Of a stretch of DNA of 64,000 nt, positions 12,401 through 25,044 are shown in pieces. Location: NCBI GenBank assembly GCA_022605955.1, contig JAKCOZ010000005.1, forward strand, positions 54,313,762 to 54,377,761. Direction: 5' to 3'. Origin of the DNA: Rallus limicola. Its lineage: Eukaryota; Chordata; Aves; Gruiformes; Rallidae. The notes beneath the pieces are model-generated. The model worked only from the letters and a program-made list of their open reading frames with translations. It did not search any database and was not told where the DNA came from. Both the position numbers and the translations under genes were made by a program. How positions within the stretch are numbered: the stretch's first letter is position 1; the number at the start of each line of letters is the position of its first letter.

Positions 12401-15400
12401 TCTTCTTTATGTGCTCAACTGGGATTTACTCAGAGTTGTTACTATTTGGGCTCTGAGGAGGAAGTACGTGGAGTCCTTCTATGTTTCTCATTCAGTGAGA
12501 CATCTGAGCCTGTGCTAAAATTTACCCAAGAGAAGGGTCTCATTGAAGCCGGTACAAGTCTTTGTATGCTCAGATGTAGGCATGTGTTTTAAATATCTTG
12601 TGAAATTGAGGCTTGGGTAGAGTAATCCAAAATACTTTCATGCTTCTAAGCTTGTCCCCAGCCCTGCTCCTTCCAGACCTTCTGTCAAGTTGCTCAAAGC
12701 CTTTGCACATTAATATTTTCCATTTTGTGTGGATGTTGTATCAATTTTCCTGGCAGCAGCCCAAACAATTGAAATACTCCCAGGGATAAAGTCACGCTAA
12801 AACAGGATTCGATCAGCTACCTGGACTGCATCAGAAATATATATATGTTACCTTTACTCTTATTTATTCCTTCCTGCAAGAGCTCAGCTTTGCATCCTTT
12901 ACACTACCCAATTACTGAGCACTGTTTTCTTCAGGTGGTTCATCTGCCATGTGAAAGTTAAGCATAACAGCTAAAAATTCCCATCACTCCAAACACCTTT
13001 TGGGGAAAAAAAATAAAATAGACCCCAAACAAGCTTTTTCCTAACAAAAATACCTAGCAAGATACAGAAATAGCTGTAAAAATAGTGGATGAAGTGTACT
13101 GGCTGTACTGTATCCATCTAGTTTGGTTTTGTGTTTCTGGTGGTGGCCACCAGCACAGGAAATATAAAATCTGTGACAACTGGCTCACATTTGCTGAAAA
13201 TGAACTGAATTTCCAGCTAATTACCTCTGAACCATCTCGCAGCCTACTCTTGCAGACAGGAACTGGGAAGGAACACTCCAACTCCAGTAAAAGCCTTGCA
13301 GGAGAGCTGAGCTTCCCTGCAACGCAGCCGTGAAGGTTTCTAGCACCCAGCCTAGAAACAAGATCACTTTTTCCTCTGCTTCTGCTTAAGAGGAGCATTC
13401 CCAGGTTGCATTTCCGAGAGGTTTTTGGTTTTACAGCTGTCACGACAGTAATTTTCTCAGCTTTGCACAGTTCCCTCATATCCTGTTCAAACTGGCTTAT
13501 CTCTGTTTAGAAGTGATGTTCCTACACGGCGTTTTTGAGGACCAGATGTTCCAGCTGATCCTGCATCAGAGTGCTCGGCATACTGCAAAGCCCCATTTTG
13601 AAACAATTAGCCTGTCACCGTTGAAAGAAACCTAATGGTTGGCTACTTCTTTGCTTTTGAAAGAAATAAAGAACCCAGAAGCAACCTGTGATTTATACTT
13701 TTTCCAAGTATGCTACGATGCTCCAAATTTACAGTTCATTCCATTGGCAGCATGTGCTGGTTTAGCTGCCAGTGCCAGGATTTGTTATCGGGAGAAACAA
13801 ATCTCTGGGCAAAGGTGCTGGCAAAGAGCTTCCTCAGCCCCACATGTGAGCAAAAATAAATAAATAATAAGGCTATTTACACAAAGTAATGTATTAGTGA
13901 GGAGTGTTTAGAGCAGTGGCATCCGTAGCTTTTGGACCAGACTGCTGCCAACCCACAAAATTTATTGTGGAATACAAGGCAGAACAATTACTAAGTCTGT
14001 AATGGAAGATGCTCTGGAGAAGATTGTGAACACCCAACTGAGGGCTATGTACCCCTGGTTGTGTCTCTAGTTGTCTGTAGATGACAGCTCGGGCAATGTC
14101 TGTGCAGGGTGCTAACACAGACCCAGTAAAGCACAAGATGTGGTAAATGGCTGCAGGGCTGTAAAAGTCAATGGAGCTACATGCAGATTTGCATCTTCTA
14201 AGAATTTGGTCACCTACATTAAGTAGCAACAATACCTGCAAAAAACCTAACTTGCAGGCTACTGTGATGAAATCATCTCCCTTTGGTCTTGTCAGGATTC
14301 CTCCGGCCTACTCCCACTCGGAGAAATTGATCTCGTGGTGATAGAAATCTAGGCCAAAATGAAGGAGCACCCAGCACAGCATCCATCTGCTGCCAACACA
14401 CATCCCCTACTTGTCTCTAGCTGCTTTGCACTTTCTTCGGTATGATTTATGACCCCCTTCCTGCCCTCTCCCCTTTCCCTCTCTCTCTCTGCACGCACGC
14501 AGCACTGTGGGCGGTTGAGCAAAGCCCGAGCTGGCAGCCCCGAGGCTGACGTGGCCTGGTGCAGCGACAAGGAAGATGGCAACCACTGAGTTTCCAGCAT
14601 GGAGCAGCTGACAGGCCGCGTGTCCCCGCTGATACACAGCCTGGCAAAGAGAGGTCCAGGCTGCCAGGACCAGGCTGAACAGGAACAGCATCTCCAGGAC
14701 CAGGCTGAGACCCCAGGCAGGAAAAATCTCTGGTAACAGCCCAATAGCAGCAGACATAGATAGGAGACGAGCTGAGGGTCAGGAGAGGGCTTGCAACAGC
14801 CATGAGCATCAATTAACTGAGAACAGCAGAGGCTGCCTGACATAAAGGTCCTCCTCATATCAGCCGATAACTCAAGGCAAATGCAGTTTTGACCATCAAA
14901 GCAAATCTGAAAGGCTTTGGTTTCTGCCATTGCTCACAGACCTTAGCTGCCAAGTAATCCTGCCACTTGAAATTTTAGCAAGAGAAATGCTTTCTGGAGC
15001 TCCTGGAAGGACCACACAGCACAGAGATGCCAGGGACATTCCCAGGTATTATATATGTGCATCAGATGCAAAAGCCTTTGCATAAGCACATTGTAATCCC
15101 AAGCAGACAGCCCTTCAGATAGGAGTAGTTGAGCAGAAGGGTGGGAGTGTAACAATGAAATGGTCACAGGGATCCTTCCAGGTCACTGCTAACTTCACAT
15201 ACACATCCAGCAGCCAATACTCCTCAAAGAAAGGCTGGAAGATGAGGCCTGCTCACTTGTGGGTTCTCGAGTCAACAGTGCCATTGGAAAATTACTTTCA
15301 GAGTGGGTTCATCTCTCCCACCCCTGATCCCTGCCATCCAGGGATGCTGAAAGGAAAGAGCAGCCTTACCCCAGACTAGGTGAAGCCAAGAGCATCCTAG

Positions 15401-15469
15401 AGGAGATAGAGAGGCGATAAGGCCATCTGCACTGGCCAGGAAACTCAATCCCCCCCTGAGTGGGGACAC
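9466..15469. other. Intergenic DNA, no supported gene
   Basis: This is the longest repeat-free stretch of the left flank, 6 kb without a recognisable transposon, which may itself point to constraint. Open frames of 143 and 193 codons on the minus strand (9565-9996, 14349-14930) lack domains and splice context. A short AAATATATATATG patch lies at 12836-12848. Confidence 0.5.
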
Positions 15470-15880
15470 AGCAATAGGACCTCAGTATCGCCTTCATTTG
15501 CATACACAGAAGTAATTGTTTTGCGATGAAAGGCAAAGCACAGACCAGCACTTATTCCTCCTGGAATATTCCTACAAGGTTCATCACTGATTAAAGCGAT
15601 TTTAGTCCGTCGTCCCTCCCGCACCCCTGGCCTTTCTGTCCCTGGGTTCTTGGCCAGGGACTGCAGCACTCGAGGACTGAATTACCAGGGTTATAATTCT
15701 CTGCTGTGTACTTTTAACTACAGCGCTGCATTGGCAGAGCTCAGTGCACTAATTCACCTCCATGTAAACACGATTATTTTAAATGAACTCCAGACGAGGT
15801 TTAACTGTAAAAACATCTCCAGTATTCGTAATGTTTTTAAGCATTTGGCTCAGAACAGTTTTTGTTAGGGCAAGAACTTC
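15470..15880. promoter_or_regulatory. Candidate conserved non-coding element
   Basis: The block contains a perfect octamer-type ATTTGCAT at 15496-15503, a GATTAAAGCGATTTTAG stretch near 15587, CpG-containing motifs (AGTCCGTCGTCCC) and TAATTCACC, with no repeat. This mixture of preserved CpGs and homeodomain/POU sites is typical of enhancers. Conservation itself could not be tested. Confidence 0.3.
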
Positions 15881-17019
15881 CCCTTTCTTCAGTTTAAAAA
15901 GAGCGTTTTCAGAATTAACGATGCCCCAACAACCCCCCAACTACAGGACAATGCTAGAACAAAAAATCATGGGTCTGCAAATGAAGCTGCACCGGGATTT
16001 CAGAGTTAAGATTCTCCCTTTCTTAGCCAGCCGTTGCTTTCCTTTCAAGCAGAAATGCTTTCTGGTTTCAAAGCCAAGCTGAAGAAGTGAAAACACTACG
16101 AGGTATCCACTTGGCTGCATTTCTTTCAGTGTTTCTGGCGTAGGGTTCCCATTATAGCTTGCAAGGAGAAGCGGCAGAAGAACATTGTGTATACATGGTA
16201 ATGGTTGTCGTTTCTCTGAGCAGACATGCTTCCAGGAGGCGGCAGATTAAAGAACTGGTGTTACTTCAGACAGAGAAGAATAACATCTTGCCAGTTGTGT
16301 TTATTTGCGGGGACCCGTGATTTATGCTTTCCCATTTGTAGAGGGGTTGAGGGAAATGGATCACATGGGCTCTGTTTAGATAATCCCTGAGGAAATTCAG
16401 ACTACATCAGGGTGGTGGGGGGAGGTGTGGGGGGAGACAGGGTTTGTTCACATAGATGAGAGAGGCAGGGAAATGGCAGGGAGATGTGAGATTTCCTCAA
16501 GATCCTGGAATGGAGTTCAAGGCTCCGATTTTCTGAAAAGATTGAGTGTGTGTTGCGAGAATGAAGCAATTAAGATAACAACAGGCCAGGTATGTAGGGA
16601 TGAGCAGCTCTTTGCTGTTATTTATTGGCACAGTGCCGAGGAAAGAAAATGTTCCTCCCTAAAGGACCTTTACCTGTCAAACAGTGTAACGGGGGGGAGG
16701 CAAAACTCTTCCTACAGGCACAGAAAAGGGACTCGGCCTCCAATCCACACTCCTGCCCTCTGTTTTCTGTAAACTGCATGACCTCCTTGTGGTGCAGTCT
16801 TCATCTCAGCCCTCTGCACCCTCCCAGTTTTAGCAGGACTCGCAGAAACTAGCCACTAATGTTCCCAGTAAAAGGCTAAACCAACTCACTGTCATCCCCT
16901 GTCCTGAAAAAAAGTCTTTGTCAAAATTAGAGAAGGCAAGAATGCAACAACTTTGGAATAGAAAATACTTCTTGCAAAGATGGCTTTAGTTAATTGATCT
17001 GGGGAAACAAACCTAAGCA
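15881..17019. other. Intergenic DNA, no supported gene
   Basis: Unique sequence with no repeat or exon recognised. Confidence 0.5.
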
Positions 17020-17452
17020 AAGGGCAACCAGGCTGGAGAAGGGGCTGGGGGGCAAATCTTATGAGGAGCGGCTGAGGGAGCTGGGGGTGTTCAGCCTGGA
17101 GAAGAGGAGGCTGAGGGGAGACCTTATCACTGCCTATAATTATCTGAAAGGAGGGTGTTAGAAGATGGGCAATGGTCTCTTCACCCAAGTGACAGGTGGG
17201 AACAAGGGGACAAGGGGCAATGGGCTCAAGCTGTGTCAGGACAGGGTTAGATCAGATGTTAGGAAAAAATTCTTCACTGAACTAGTTGTCAGGGCCTGGC
17301 CCAGGCTGCCCAGGGAGGGGGCTGAGTCCCCACCCCTGGGTGTGTTTAACAGAGGGGAGATGAGGTGCTCAGAGATCTAGTTGAGCACAAGACAGGAATG
17401 GTTGGACTCGATCTTAAAGGTCTTCCCCAACATAGTCATTCTGATTCTGTGT
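17020..17452 (+). mobile_element. CR1 LINE, 3' fragment (RT end plus 3' UTR)
   Basis: It starts in the RT C-terminus (GGCTGAGGGAGCTGGGGGTG, then GAGAAGAGGAGGCTGAGGGG) and ends GGAATGGTTGGACTCGATC...CATTCTGATTCTGTG. It resembles the copies at 26465 and 49344 (GATGAGGTGCTCAGAGAT motif), a subfamily distinct from the others in the window. It lies outside the gene. Confidence 0.92.
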
Positions 17453-19011
17453 AAACAAAACCAGCTCTTGATGGTTTGTCATGGAAAGAGGCAAAGGCAC
17501 AGCAGCCTGAGCACTGACCGGGAAATCCTCCTCGGCCTTGAGCCACAAAGCTTATGGGCCAGGGGAATGCCTTTCCCTGCCGCAACTGACACTGTACTGC
17601 CCAGCAAGCTGCATTAAATGATGGGCATTAACAGACCTAAGTGCTGTTTAAGCAGATGCTGGGTTTCACAGCAAGTACTGGGTCTGATGCGTGGCTCAGT
17701 GCCATCTGCTCTGCTATAGGTGCTGATGAAGGAAATGCAGCAGAGAAGGAGCCACGACGCCAGAGCACGGAAGGGAAGATGGTATTTATGTGACAGATGT
17801 GGGATGTTGAATGCCCTTCTCCAAGGGTATATCACTCAGGAAGAGCACAATTTCCAAGACTGTCAGAATAAAAAGAGGGAGGGGGGAGAGAGAATGACAG
17901 GATGCCACTCACACAGCAAAATCCCCAGTCGCTGCAAGAAGCATCTCCCAGAACCCATTAAAACTAAGCTCCAAGTCATCATTTCAGTGGCAGGATTTTT
18001 ACATGGTGATCAGACAGTTGGCTATCCAGGTGATGACAGGCTGCAGGGTAAGTACAACTGTACATGGATTAAGGAAGAGTTGTCAATTGGGAGGATTTTT
18101 CAGCTGGCAGTAAGAAATCAGTGTGCTGGGATGGTAGAGTGGGGAACATCCCAGCACATCCCCAAGCAGGGGGCTCTGCCTGCAACCAGTTCAAGACAAA
18201 ATGAAATATTAGCAACCCTAATCTGCAAGGCAGGGCATTCCTGCCATCAAGGTGCTCAGCAGCTTCAGTGTAAGACCCTGAAAGACCTACAAACCTTTGG
18301 GATGAAGTCTGATCAGAATGATTCTGTCCCAAGTAAGCTCTTCTAGAATAACTTCTCTTATCCCAGGAAGCTCTACAGAAGTGAAAAAGCCTCCCTTCCC
18401 AAAATGGCCCTTTCATGGACTGGAAATATTGGGGAATGACCTACTCCACAAACAAGGCACCTCACAGGCTTCTGATTCTGCTTCTGATTTGACTTTTCTT
18501 ACCTTCTGGTTTCTAACCTAAATATGAAGCAACATTTAAGGAAGGAAAATAGCTCCTATACTCTAAGTCTGCTTTCTACACTCGCCTCTGAAGGCAGAGG
18601 ATGAGAGCAAACAGGGGAGCTTCACGTTCTACCACAGTGTAACAAAAGCTCTGGTCTGGACCCAGGGCTGTGGGTTTGTATTGTTGCCATAGAGGAGAGG
18701 AGCCCAGGGCGTTACTATGGGCAGGTCACTGTCGGGCGATTTCACTTTGGGGTTTTTGAGATTTCTGACACAAGCTTCTGTTGCAGCTCCTTCAACAGTT
18801 TCTGTAATGAGATGTCAAAAGGACAGCCCCAGAGAGGGAGAGAAGAGTCTCATCTGGCTGAAGAAGCCATGAAGAACCATCCAGAATTCCTCCTGTCTTA
18901 GCATTACCTCCTTGTTTTGTAAATAATTTGACAGAAACAAGAAAACACTAAACACACAATGGTGTGGCTCATGTATGTCACATCAAGGTTAGGAGAAATG
19001 ACTACCTGGGC
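17453..19011. other. Intergenic DNA with one long open frame of unknown meaning
   Basis: A 208-codon + strand frame (17720-18346) crosses the region. Its residues show no domain, signal peptide or repeat, and I treat it as chance. Nothing else recognised. Confidence 0.5.
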
Positions 19012-19381
19012 TTGTAGAGAAGAGAAGGCTGTGGGGGACCTCACTGCAGCCTTCCAGTACCTGAAGGGAGCAGAGAAACAGGAGGGGAATCAGCTTGTTA
19101 AAGGGGGACAAGGGGGAATGGATTAAAGGTAAAGGAGAGAAGGTTTAGATGAGATATTAGGGGGAAGTTCTTTACAGAGAGAGTGGTGAGGGGCTGGAAC
19201 AGGCTGCCCAGAGAGGTGGTGGGTGCCTCATCCCTGGGGGTGTTCAAGGCCAGGTTGGATGTGGCCCTGGGCAACCTTGTGTAGCTCCAGGCCTGGAGGT
19301 TGGTGGCCCTGTCTGTGGCAGGGGGGTTGGAGCTCTATGATCCTTGGGGTCCCTTCCAACCCAGACCAGTCTGTGATTCTG
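19012..19381 (+). mobile_element. CR1 LINE, 3' fragment
   Basis: It contains the end of RT (CTTTACAGAGAGAGTGGTG and GGCTGCCCAGAGAGGTGGTG), the CAACCTTGTGTAGCTCCAGG segment and the tail CCCTTCCAACCCAGACCAG...CTGTGATTCTG. It carries the same diagnostic segment as the copy at 7137, but in opposite orientation. Confidence 0.92.
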
Positions 19382-21098
19382 GCCATATCTGTAGGACCAA
19401 AGAAACAAAATCACATCCAAGTCCTGGACAGTTGAGGGAAGCATCAATTTACAATCATAATAGTGCGTATTTTAAAGAGACCTTTTAAAGACTTGTATCT
19501 AAATCAGGAGTGCAGCAGAAAAAAAGAGAGGAGAAAAAAAAGGGAGCTTCATAGGAACGTGCCAACCAGTACTAATATGATGCTGCCTATACAATAGCTT
19601 TCAGTTCCTCACAGCTAGACACCTATAGAAAGGATGAACTTCTCATGTCATATCAATTCTGTGGGATGCCATCTCTTGCCTTTCTGTCTTACACTCTTGT
19701 GTCGAGTGTTAACAGCGAGCTGTTAAACAGCTGCAGGGTTCCAGCTCTTAAATGGCTCCACTTCAGACTGGGATCCAGCACATTTTTGCACATGTGTAAT
19801 TTTAAACATCCCAGTCCTTAATTCACAGGGAGCGAGTTGGCACGTCTTTGCCCAGACAGGAGAGAACCCTGTAGTGATCTGTAAAGCACCTCGGAAGGTT
19901 AGCACATGTTTTTAGCAGCTAATTCTGACAACTCCCATCTCTGAGTAACAAAAAATTCACTTTATCCAATTTCCCACAATTTCTGGTGAGATTTAGCGTG
20001 CACATGATATTTTCCACTTCCTATGTGAAACCCCTGTAAGGGGGTTTAGCCTCTGCCAAACTAAGTCTAGGTTGTGGATTGTGACTACCCCAAGATAACA
20101 GGGGAGGGGTGGCACTGGCATCAGAGAAACTGCCTACCAGCTTATGGCTGGAGTCCTGTCCCAAAAACCTGTGCCAGGAATTCCATGATGTTCCTGTAGA
20201 TCCACCTATTCCCCTTCTTGTGACCACCCTCACCACACAGCATCTTTTTTGTCTTCAGGGAGTGGGAGGAGAGGAGAAACAACCAACCCTGGCTGTTGAG
20301 CACCTCACCTCCAAACTGCCAGAATTTACTTACCAACGTCAGAAAAAGATGCTCTGCAAATATAAACCCTTCTGACATTTCAGTTTTGCCCTTTCATGTA
20401 CTGCAAGTCCAATCCACAAACAAATAACCCTTGTCCTAGTGCTTTCCTAATGTAAGACAAGAGCAACCTCCACCAAGAATTCAGTCAAACCTAAGAACAA
20501 AGCCTGGGTTTTGGTTTCCATGCTAAAATCCTGGAATCCAGTAACACCCCCTTACCTCCCACCTCTCTGTTGCTGAGAATTAACTGGGTAGAGGTGGGGT
20601 TTTAATACTTTTCCTGGATGGAATTCTATTTGATGCTGTTAAGCTTTGATGACATACCCCAATGACTTGGCTTGGAAGAAATCCACTCAGCAAGCTTGCA
20701 AATCGTGCTGTTTCAGTTCTGTGAGCGCCCAGGAGAAATGTGCATTTTCAATCCTAAAAGCTGTAGAAACAAAATGGAACTTGGGAGAGGCAGAGAGATG
20801 AATTCCTTATCACAGCTTGGCTGTGTTCAGGGAACATGTGGTTACCATTCCAAACTCTGGAAAACTATTTACAGGAATCTGAAATACAAGACCGAGCCCA
20901 ATGGTAAGAAAGAGATCATTTTCTAGAAGATACTTTTCTTTTTCCTGAATTCAAAGGAAAAATAGAGGCACTGATTAAAGCCAAAGCACACACCCCACAC
21001 CACCCCCCAAACAGCCTTTAGCTTTTCCTAGGAATATAAATACTCGGAACACGATCTATACAGGGAGTGCCAGATTTACAGAGGTCCTCTTGTGTTTA
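19382..21098. other. Intergenic DNA, no supported gene
   Basis: Unique sequence between two CR1 copies. No exon or RNA gene seen. Confidence 0.5.
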
Positions 21099-21930
21099 TA
21101 GAATCACAGAATGTGTGAGGTTGGAAGGGACCTTTAAAGCCCATCTAGTCCAAGGCCCTGCAGTGAGCAGGGACATCTTCACTAGATCAGGTTGCTCAGA
21201 GCCCCATCAAGCCTGACCTTGAATGTCTCCAGGGATGGGGCCTCCACCACCTCTCTGGGCAACCTGTGCCAGTGATTCACCACCCTCACAGTGAAGAACC
21301 TTTTCCTAATTTCCAACCTAAATCTCCCCTTTTCTAGTTTAAAACTGTTACCCCTTGTCCTGTCGGCTCCATGCCCTTGGGAACAGTTCTCCCCCAGCTT
21401 TCCTTTCAGGGACTGGAAGGCCTCTATAAGGTCCCCCTGGAGCCTTCTCCAGGCTGAACCAGCCCAACTCTCTCAGCCTGTCTCCACAAGAGAGGTGCTC
21501 CAGCCCTGGGATCATTTTTGCTGGCCTCCTCTGGACGCACTCCAGTGGGTCCCTGTCCTTGTGCTGAGGGCTCCAGAGCTGGACCCAGCACTGCAGGTGA
21601 GGTCTCCCCAGAGCAGAGCAGAGAGGCAGAATCCCCTCTCTCCATCTGCTGGCCACACTCCTGGTGATGCAGCCCAGGATGGGGTTGGCCTCTGGGCTGC
21701 AGATGCACATTGGTGGCTCATGTCCAGATTCTCATCCATGAGTCCCCTCAAGTCCTTTTCCTCAGGGCTGTTTTCCAGCACATCATCTCCTGACTTGTGT
21801 GGATAATGGGGATTGTCCTGACCCAAGTGCCTGACCCTGCACTTGGCTTTGTTGAACCTCATGAGGTTCCCCTGGGCCCACTTCTCCAGCCTGTCCAGGT
21901 CCCTCTGGATGGCATCCCGTCCCTTGGAGA
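21099..21930 (-). mobile_element. CR1 LINE, 0.8-kb 3' fragment with RT C-terminal coding
   Basis: It begins with the inverted tail ATAGAATCACAGAATGTG and runs through the 3' UTR into RT coding. The minus strand still reads recognisable CR1 pieces: [32 protein letters not shown] and [15 protein letters not shown]. Frameshifts break it into three frames. It is the oldest-looking of the long copies and belongs to a different subfamily from those near 27 and 28 kb. Confidence 0.93.
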
Positions 21931-24219
21931 TGCAGCACGATATTTTGGTTTAGGGAAGCTTTGGGAAAGGGAAAGCAAATAGTTTGCACTTTCTTCACCT
22001 CCCAGAATTCTCTTTGAATGGGAACAGTGGAGGTTACAGTGGGGATGAACAATCAGCACATCTCACTGCCACAGCGTAATCCCCACCAGCAGCAGACCTT
22101 TGAAGCACACTGCCAGCCATCCAGAAGCTTCTAAAAAGATCAATCAGCCACATCCAGTTGGGAAAGAACAGAACTCTACAGGGAAGTTTTAAAACTGATT
22201 GAAAATGATCTTCACTGGGTATTTTCTGACATATTTTCCTAAAAACACAAGTTATTTCTTCAGGACTCGGTCAATGACAATAACAACACCTTTCATTTAA
22301 CTGTGTGAAGAAGACAAAAAGAAGAAAAATCAGAGAATGATGTGAGATGCTCAGCACTGCATGCAGCAAGACCTGACACAGTGATTTTCCTGGTATGGTA
22401 AGACAGCTGCCTCTCACACAGGCCAGAGCTGTCTCACTGTTTCCTGAGCACTTTCCTTCCCTCTGTTTCCATCTGCTGTCTCCTCTCTCATCTGTAGTTA
22501 GTTTGTCAGCTGCCTGCACGTCCTCGATTACTGAGCTTTGCTTAGCAGAGCACAGTCCTGGTCCAGGCCTACAGCTCTGGGCACAAGAGCAGAACAGCTC
22601 ATTTGCTGCAGCAAAGGGGACCTAAATTATATATTAGCATCCTAAAAAAACCCCTACCAGATTGACAAAGCACGTTTCATAGTGTAATGAAGGTTTTCTC
22701 TTGCAGAAAGCTGGTTTATGAATCACTTTGTTATCCTGGTGTCAGTTGTTCTAGAGGAACCACTTGATGCCCTGCTGTAGCAGCCTGCTGCAGGCACAGG
22801 GAACATCTCCAGCATCCCCCAACCAGCTGCTGTTTTTTAAAGTGTTGATTGTGTCAGTAGTCTGAGTTACACCACAGTTCAGCACAACCTCACAGATACT
22901 CCTTTGCTCCTGGGAGTTTCTCCCAGTGTCAGGACATCTAGAAGTAGCTTTACCACTGGAGACAATGTCCATGGCACCATATGCTGAAAAACCATCTCCC
23001 AGCAACACTGTCTCGTTTGCACCTCTGCTCTTCTAAAAATAAAAGCTGTTGGATTTTTCACAAACAAGCTAAAGAGGCTCCCTGTAAAACTGAATCCTCT
23101 GGAGACTCAACTGACCTTCAACAGTTGAAGCTCTCCCCTTTTTCCATTTACTCGTGTGGATCCTGCAGCAAATCAACTGATCCTCGTGGTCAGTGAGAGC
23201 AAAATAAAACCAAAAGATGCTTTTCATCTTCCTCTGTTGCAGAGAGGTGAAATCAGAGTGGGCTCCATAAAACAGGAGTTATGGGAACTGTTCACAGTTA
23301 TGAGAATCTGCACCAGTAAAGTGCCATCATTAAGCGACGGGGTGAAGCTGTGCAGATGAAGTTACATGCTCCAGTTTCACAGCAAGGTGTAAGTCAACCC
23401 AAAAGGAGTATTTTTTCCTAATTTTTGAGGAAAACTGCCCCATGCCTTTGAAAGTGCCATGGTATCTCCTCTTTTCCCACAAAAAGCTCAAACTGGATGA
23501 GGAAAAGCAAAAGCTTTGTGCTGCATGGAGAAGAGCTGCTTCTTTCCTCATTTTCCTACTGCAATATGTCTGAATTCCTTGTTTTCCTACTGCAATATGT
23601 CTGAATTCCTCTTTCTTTTTTTTTCTTTCTCTTGGATGCTGCTTAGGGTAGATGATCCTACCACCGTGGGATTGACCACATTGTCCTGACTGAGGCAAAC
23701 AAAAAACTGAGCAATCCCTGGGAGGATGAGTAGAGATTATTTAGCTTCTGAAAGGCTGCAGCAACTAACCCTGCCTCACGAGGAGGAGGAATTTACATTA
23801 AGAAATGTAAACAAATAACCACACAATCTCTCACTCAGACAAGTTTTAAGATGGGGAAAAAAAGTCTTTAGGGAAATAAACATCAAAATGCTCAAAAAAT
23901 TCTTTCAATTCTAAAACCCCCAAATCCCTCTTAATAACAATAATGTTCTCCTTGACATATAATTTTGAATTACTGTCATGTCATAGCATTCTCCTAAGGA
24001 TGAACAAGCTCTGGAGATATCTAAGGATAGAATTTTCTTGCAAACTTCAAATACATTTTTCCCTGGCTCCACATTTGAACAAAAGTGACATTACTTTCAG
24101 CCAAGTATTTTTTTCCCACAGCAGCCTTTTGCCATGGATCTTAATACCAAGCACCTCCACATTCATCTGTAAACACAATAGACAGTTAAATGCCATTCAC
24201 CTTCAATGACTTAAACTCA
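21931..24219. other. Intergenic DNA just past the TALPID3 3' end
   Basis: It contains the 31-base duplication at 23551. Otherwise unique, AT-leaning, with no further poly(A) signal placed convincingly for TALPID3. Confidence 0.5.
23551..23610. repeat. 31-base perfect tandem duplication
   Basis: TTTTCCTACTGCAATATGTC followed by TGAATTCCT occurs twice, separated by TG, with no mismatch over 29 bases. It lies about 0.6 kb beyond the TALPID3 poly(A) site. Confidence 0.95.
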
Positions 24220-24448
24220 CAATGTTCTGAAAGAATTGCATTTTATTGGCTTAAAAATATTGAATATATTCACAAACAGAATCAGTGCCTACATTTATAA
24301 TTGTAGCAAAATTGTAAAGAAAATAGTAGGAAATAAACAGCACTTAAAGATCAGTATTTGGATGAAATGTTCAGACTACCACACAGGGCAGACAAACGTA
24401 CGTGTGACAGAGTCTTCAGACAGCAGCTGGCACAGAAAGCTGTGAGCT
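24220..24448 (-). other. KIAA0586: TALPID3 3' UTR
   Basis: This AT-rich stretch lies between the stop codon and the poly(A) signal on the minus strand. It is about 0.2 kb long, short for a vertebrate 3' UTR. No repeat is visible in it. The left boundary is an estimate, 10-30 bases past AATAAA, and a longer isoform using a signal further left cannot be excluded. Confidence 0.7.
24242..24247 (-). terminator. Poly(A) signal AATAAA of TALPID3
   Basis: The + strand reads TTTATT, giving a canonical AATAAA on the minus strand about 200 bases after the stop codon. GT-rich sequence (ATTGTGAG, ATTGTGTTT) follows downstream on the minus strand, as expected for a cleavage region. Confidence 0.7.
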
Positions 24449-24594
24449 TCAAAATGTATCCGTCCCTGAGGAATCTGAATCGCCACGTATACTACTCATG
24501 CTCTCTGTCTGGCTCTCTAGATTCGTGGAAGGCAGCTTCACTGACACCTTGGCTGCAGAAACATGGGAATTTAAATGTGGGGCAGCATCCTCTC
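24449..24594 (-). CDS. KIAA0586: TALPID3 terminal coding exon with stop
   Basis: The coding part of the last exon is 146 bases and ends with TGA at 24449-24451. The acceptor follows a strong T/C tract ending TTTTTTTAG before GAGAGGATGC. The peptide begins GEDAAPHLNS after the split glycine codon, runs through SVKLPSTNLES and ends GDSDSSGTDTF. The SVKLPS.NLE and SSG.DTF strings match the C-terminus of human TALPID3 as I remember it, which anchors the whole gene call. The tail is acidic and serine-rich. It ends in D-T-F, which would fit a class III PDZ ligand, though that role is only a guess. Confidence 0.93.
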
Positions 24595-24788
24595 CTAAAA
24601 AAAGAAAAAAAGAAAAACCAACAAAAAAAGGAGAACAAACCATGTTATTTGCTGTCTGTGACAAACAACTAAACTGTGCTGGTCATCTCTGTATTGCATC
24701 ACTCCAGGGAATACTAAGACACAGGCACTACTACAGTCCACAGCTTTGAGGCGTTTCTAAGAGTTCTGTTTTAGCTGAGTTCTCTTTT

Positions 24789-24981
24789 TCACAGTGGGGG
24801 TGACAGAGCCCTGGGACAGGCTTCCCAGGGGGTGTGGAGTCTCCTTCTCTGGAGATATTCCAGACCCATCTGGACGCCGACCTGTGTGACCTGTCCTAGG
24901 GACCCTGCTTTGGCAGGGGGGTTGGACCTGATGATCTCTTGAGGTCCCCTCCAACCCCTAAAATTCTATGATTCTGTGATT
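24789..24981 (+). mobile_element. CR1 LINE, 3'-end fragment
   Basis: CACAGTGGGGGTGACAGAGC is followed by GGAGATATTCCAGACCCATC, GGGGGGTTGGACCTGATGAT and the tail CTATGATTCTGTGATT. It sits in the last TALPID3 intron in antisense orientation, with its near end 194 bases from the terminal exon's acceptor. Confidence 0.9.
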
Positions 24982-25044
24982 ATCAGGTAACAAAATGGAT
25001 GAATTTCTGTGCATATAGAGACTGGGCTGTACTTCTATGCAGAT

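Noticed and set aside
14349..14930. 193-codon minus-strand open frame, with overlapping hydrophobic frames at 14407-14757 and 14447-14812
   Set aside because: Cys/Ser/Trp-rich with no domain; three frames are open together in a GC-rich patch with a small internal duplication (CCAGGACCAGGCTGA). No splice or promoter context.
17720..18346. 208-codon + strand open frame
   Set aside because: The longest non-repeat frame on the left flank, but no recognisable domain or codon pattern; a length plausible by chance in 128 kb of two-strand sequence.
21291..21806. 171-codon + strand open frame
   Set aside because: It is the antisense shadow of the CR1 at 21099-21930.
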